Assembly (NCBI GenBank): GCA_041917055.1
Contig: JAYRYJ010000006.1
Coordinates: 62,001 to 126,000, forward strand
Reading direction: 5' to 3'
Length of the DNA: 64,000 nucleotides
Source: Pseudaquidulcibacter sp041917055
GTDB lineage: Bacteria > Pseudomonadota > Alphaproteobacteria > Caulobacterales > Aquidulcibacteraceae
Part shown: piece after piece, positions 62,262-64,000 of the stretch
Position numbering within the stretch: position 1 is the first letter of the stretch
Layout: each line of letters begins with the position of its first letter
The notes under the pieces: model-generated
Databases searched by the model: none
Told to the model about the DNA's origin: nothing
The model's input: only the letters and a program-made list of their open reading frames with translations
Translations under genes and position numbers: made by a program

Positions 62262-62737
62262 TGAAAGCGCGCGAAACCGCCGCGACGCTTGCACTCAAAA
62301 AGGCGGGGATTGCGTTCAATACTTATCCCTATGAATATGACCCAAACGCCGAAAAAATCGGGCTTCAAGCTGCAATTGCTTTGGGCAAAGACCCGTCCAT
62401 TGTTTTTAAAACCCTTATGTGCGAATGCGATGGCAAATCAGTTTGTGCCATTATTCCGTCTAATTGCGAATTGTCTTTGAAAAAACTTGCCAAAGCTGCC
62501 AATGGCAAAAGCGCAAAGATGATGAAACCTGATGCCGCCGAGCGTGTAACAGGTTTCAAAGTCGGCGGCGTGTCGCCATTTGGGCAAAAGAAAAAAGTCC
62601 CAACATTTATGGACGAAAGCGCGCAAATGTTCGACGAAATCCTAATTAACGGCGGCGCTAGGGGATTATTATTGGGTTTCACACCTAATGAGGCCAAATT
62701 AGGTTGTTCGGCAATTATTGTGGATTTGACCAATTAG
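62261..62737 (+). CDS. ybaK: Cys-tRNA(Pro) deacylase YbaK/EbsC
   Basis: 158 residues from GTG at 62261 with GGAG upstream, overlapping the msrC stop. It hydrolyses Cys-tRNA(Pro), and sometimes Ala-tRNA(Pro), in trans. Motifs: SIVFKTLMC, AAERVTGFKVGGVSPFGQKK (the GGxSPxGQKK is specific for YbaK), and GGARGLLLGF. Notable because ProRS here lacks its own editing domain. Confidence 0.92.
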   Translation: MKARETAATLALKKAGIAFNTYPYEYDPNAEKIGLQAAIALGKDPSIVFKTLMCECDGKSVCAIIPSNCELSLKKLAKAANGKSAKMMKPDAAERVTGFKVGGVSPFGQKKKVPTFMDESAQMFDEILINGGARGLLLGFTPNEAKLGCSAIIVDLTN

Positions 62738-62750
62738 GCATACATAAAGA

Positions 62751-62838
62751 TGGCTACTGCGACAGGATTCGAACCAGCGAGAAAATTAGTTCGCTAATTT
62801 GAGCAATCAAAAATTAACAGGTTCGGACAACGAAAAAA
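62751..62838 (-). repeat. 88 bp unit 2 downstream of tRNA-Arg
   Basis: Second tandem 88 bp unit, differing from unit 1 at four positions. It again contains a near copy of the tRNA-Arg 3' end, the AAATTAG-TTCG-CTAATTT hairpin and ACAGGTTCGGACAACG. Part of the structure described in the findings. Confidence 0.95.
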
Positions 62839-62926
62839 TGGCGACTGCGACAGGATTCGAACCGGCGAGAAAATTAGTTCGCTAATTTGCGCAATCAAAA
62901 ATTCACAGGTTCGGACAACGAAAAAA
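62839..62926 (-). repeat. 88 bp unit 1 downstream of tRNA-Arg
   Basis: Directly abuts the tRNA CCA end. Plus strand order: 25 nt identical to the tRNA 3' end (62839-62863), hairpin AAATTAG-TTCG-CTAATTT (62871-62888), then TCACAGGTTCGGACAACG (sense copy of the tRNA T-arm start) and an A run. Transcribed with the tRNA, it would carry an antisense of the T arm and a second CCA-ending 3' half. Confidence 0.95.
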
Positions 62927-63003
62927 TGGCGACTGCGACAGGATTCGAACCTGTGACCGTCCGCTTAGAAGGCGGATGCTCTATCCAGCTGAGCTACGCA
63001 GCC
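62927..63003 (-). tRNA. tRNA-Arg (anticodon UCU)
   Basis: 77 nt cloverleaf with encoded CCA. Acceptor GGCTGCG pairs CGCAGTC (one G-U), D arm GCTCAGCTGGATAGAGC, anticodon stem TCCGC/GCGGA with loop CTTCTAA, T arm CACAGGTTCGAATCCTGT. Decodes AGA. Confidence 0.97.
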
Positions 63004-63160
63004 ATTAATCTATTACCAATTACGAACGCATTTAGCTGAAACTTTCTTAATTCCAAGCAAAAATAACAATATTTACCGTATATCACCGCGATGAGTTAGA
63101 AAAAGTTGAAGACTTTTGGGTAAAAACGAAGAGCAAATTTGCCCACGGCAAATTTTTGAA

Positions 63161-63466
63161 TCAATGAGACCAAGGTTCTTTTTTATTCATGGCGAAATTA
63201 TCGGAATAATTGCGGATAATTCTTTTTTGTTCTTTTGGCTCTTGGACGACATATTCAATTTTGTTTTCGTCTGCATATTTGATAGCAGCATCTTTTGTCG
63301 CGAATTTCATGCGCAATTGTGACGAAGTATCGGCATTTGATGTCCAGCCCATAAGTGGGTCTCTTGCGCGCGCCGACGATGGCGCAAATTCCAATAACCA
63401 AACCCCAATTTTTCCACGACCCGATTGCAATGGATTTTTCGCCGGAGAATAAATTCGCGCCTTCAT
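63161..63466 (-). CDS. NDUFS4-like complex I accessory subunit
   Basis: 101 residues. The ETC complex I subunit pattern is visible: ARIYSPAKNPLQSG, WLLEFAP, RDPLMGWTSNADTSSQL and FATKDAAIKYADENKIEYVV, matching mitochondrial NDUFS4. It stabilises the N module of NADH:ubiquinone oxidoreductase and is found in alphaproteobacteria but not most other bacteria. It sits alone between two tRNA genes. Confidence 0.9.
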   Translation of the reverse strand: MKARIYSPAKNPLQSGRGKIGVWLLEFAPSSARARDPLMGWTSNADTSSQLRMKFATKDAAIKYADENKIEYVVQEPKEQKRIIRNYSDNFAMNKKEPWSH

Positions 63467-63574
63467 CTTAAACCTCTTTATGATTTCCTAGCAGCAGATT
63501 CTAAGCGAAAAGTAAAGCACGGAGAATAGTAGTATAATGGCATTCGTGAGAAATAGTTGTTGCGACTTCGATTC

Positions 63575-63675
63575 AAAACAACTGGAAAAATTGGTTCGCC
63601 AATTTTTAGCAAAAGTAAATAGTAGGTTCGAACACCACGATGTCCGAAATATGCCAAAACTCAAAAAAAGGAAAA
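63575..63675 (-). repeat. diverged second unit downstream of tRNA-Pro
   Basis: Matches the 63676-63798 unit from the hairpin on (AAAAATTGG-TTCG-CCAATTTTT at 63586-63607, then AGTAGGTTCGAACACCACGA and TGTCCGAAATATG), but its tRNA-like start is decayed. Confidence 0.8.
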
Positions 63676-63798
63676 TGGTCGGGGAGACAGGATTCGAACC
63701 ACCCGAAAAAATTGGTTCGCCAATTTTGACCAAAAATATATAGTAGGTTCGAACATCACAATGTCCGAAACATGACAAAAATAGAAAAAATAGGAAAA
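63676..63798 (-). repeat. 123 bp unit downstream of tRNA-Pro
   Basis: Begins (plus strand) with 25 nt identical to the tRNA-Pro 3' end, then hairpin AAAATTGG-TTCG-CCAATTTT at 63708-63727, then GTAGGTTCGAAC (sense copy of the tRNA-Pro T-arm start) and an AT-rich spacer. Same architecture as the tRNA-Arg units but different in sequence and length. Confidence 0.92.
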
Positions 63799-63875
63799 TG
63801 GTCGGGGAGACAGGATTCGAACCTACGACCCTCTGGTCCCAAACCAGATGCTCTACCAAGCTGAGCTACTCCCCG
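63799..63875 (-). tRNA. tRNA-Pro (anticodon UGG)
   Basis: 77 nt with encoded CCA. Acceptor CGGGGAG pairs CTCCCCG, D arm GCTCAGCTTGGTAGAGC, anticodon stem TCTGG/CCAGA with loop TTTGGGA, T arm GTAGGTTCGAATCCTGT (partly mispaired). The last 125 bases of the window, upstream of this gene, hold no gene I can support. Confidence 0.97.
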
Positions 63876-64000
63876 ATCGTGGCGGGCTTAGTATCCAAAA
63901 AATTCGAATAAAACAATAAGCCAAAGCAAAGGATTGCAGCAAATCGACGCTTTTTTTCATTAAAACCGCAAAATGTGCGACAATGCCTATTTTTTCTTCT

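Noticed and set aside
63488..63859. 123-codon minus frame across the tRNA-Pro gene and its repeats
   Set aside because: Its first residues and its internal repeat (SNPVSPTI) come from reading tRNA and tRNA-copy sequence; such frames are a classic false gene.

Overview
The window looks like chromosomal DNA of an AT-rich alphaproteobacterium. The gene families and their order support this: a CcrM-type GANTC methyltransferase next to a DciA/DUF721 gene, two DsbA-like genes and smc; an F0 operon with a b/b' pair (atpI-atpB-atpE-atpF'-atpF) kept apart from F1; hom-glpX-recJ behind an aminotransferase; pyrB with a degenerate pyrC; a short ProRS without the editing insert; a DUF1467 gene; and a complex I NDUFS4-like accessory subunit. 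The polyhydroxyalkanoate synthase and the phasin suggest carbon storage. I cannot name the genus; Caulobacterales or Hyphomonadales relatives are plausible.

Layout. 1-1.75 kb is an accessory patch: a Sel1-like gene cut by the window edge, a small lipoprotein gene, and a duplicated ~85 bp segment. 1.75-7.4 kb (minus) is recJ, glpX, hom and an aminotransferase in one tightly packed operon, then a lipoprotein. 7.5-14.1 kb (plus) has phaC, a TonB-dependent receptor, pyrB and a pyrC-like gene. A GC-rich palindromic repeat separates these from plsY-dprA, a Phd/PemK-like toxin-antitoxin pair, topA-rnr, pth, ccrM, dciA-like, two dsbA-like genes and smc, which form a run of DNA topology, chromosome and RNA maintenance genes. 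29.2-31.7 kb is the F0 ATP synthase operon, closed by a clear terminator, then an acyltransferase. 33-37.4 kb (minus) is gcvT-gcvH-gcvPA-gcvPB behind a tandem glycine riboswitch. 37.7-38.6 kb is an accessory patch (orphan terminase small subunit, palindromic repeat, noncoding AT-rich DNA). Next come qmcA-nfeD, a lipoprotein, and a long minus-strand block (dnaE, lolD-lolC, proS, DUF1467, methylmalonyl-CoA epimerase, RNase J). 50.5-54.1 kb (plus) has a DnaJ-like gene, a NUDIX gene and sseA-metC, facing a lysine-2,3-aminomutase-like gene.

55.3-58.6 kb is the most unusual coding region. Four consecutive genes encode exported, Tyr/Asn/Gly/Gln-rich proteins. Three end in a shared CG[WY]G...[MV]CR module, and two carry near-identical glycine-zipper blocks. 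A 272 bp element with 34 bp terminal inverted repeats lies between one of these genes and its terminator. After a SulP transporter, a lipoprotein, a phasin, msrC and ybaK, the window ends with tRNA-Arg(UCU), an NDUFS4-like gene and tRNA-Pro(UGG).

The most intriguing noncoding signal is at these two tRNAs. Each is followed in its transcription direction by tandem units. The best-preserved units end with an exact 25 nt copy of that tRNA's own 3' end, and the units carry a small hairpin with a TTCG/CGAA loop and a segment antisense to the tRNA's T arm. The units at the two tRNAs differ in sequence but share this architecture, with a compensatory change in the hairpin. A second strong regulatory signal is six GANTC sites within 79 bp upstream of ccrM, spaced near multiples of the DNA helical repeat.
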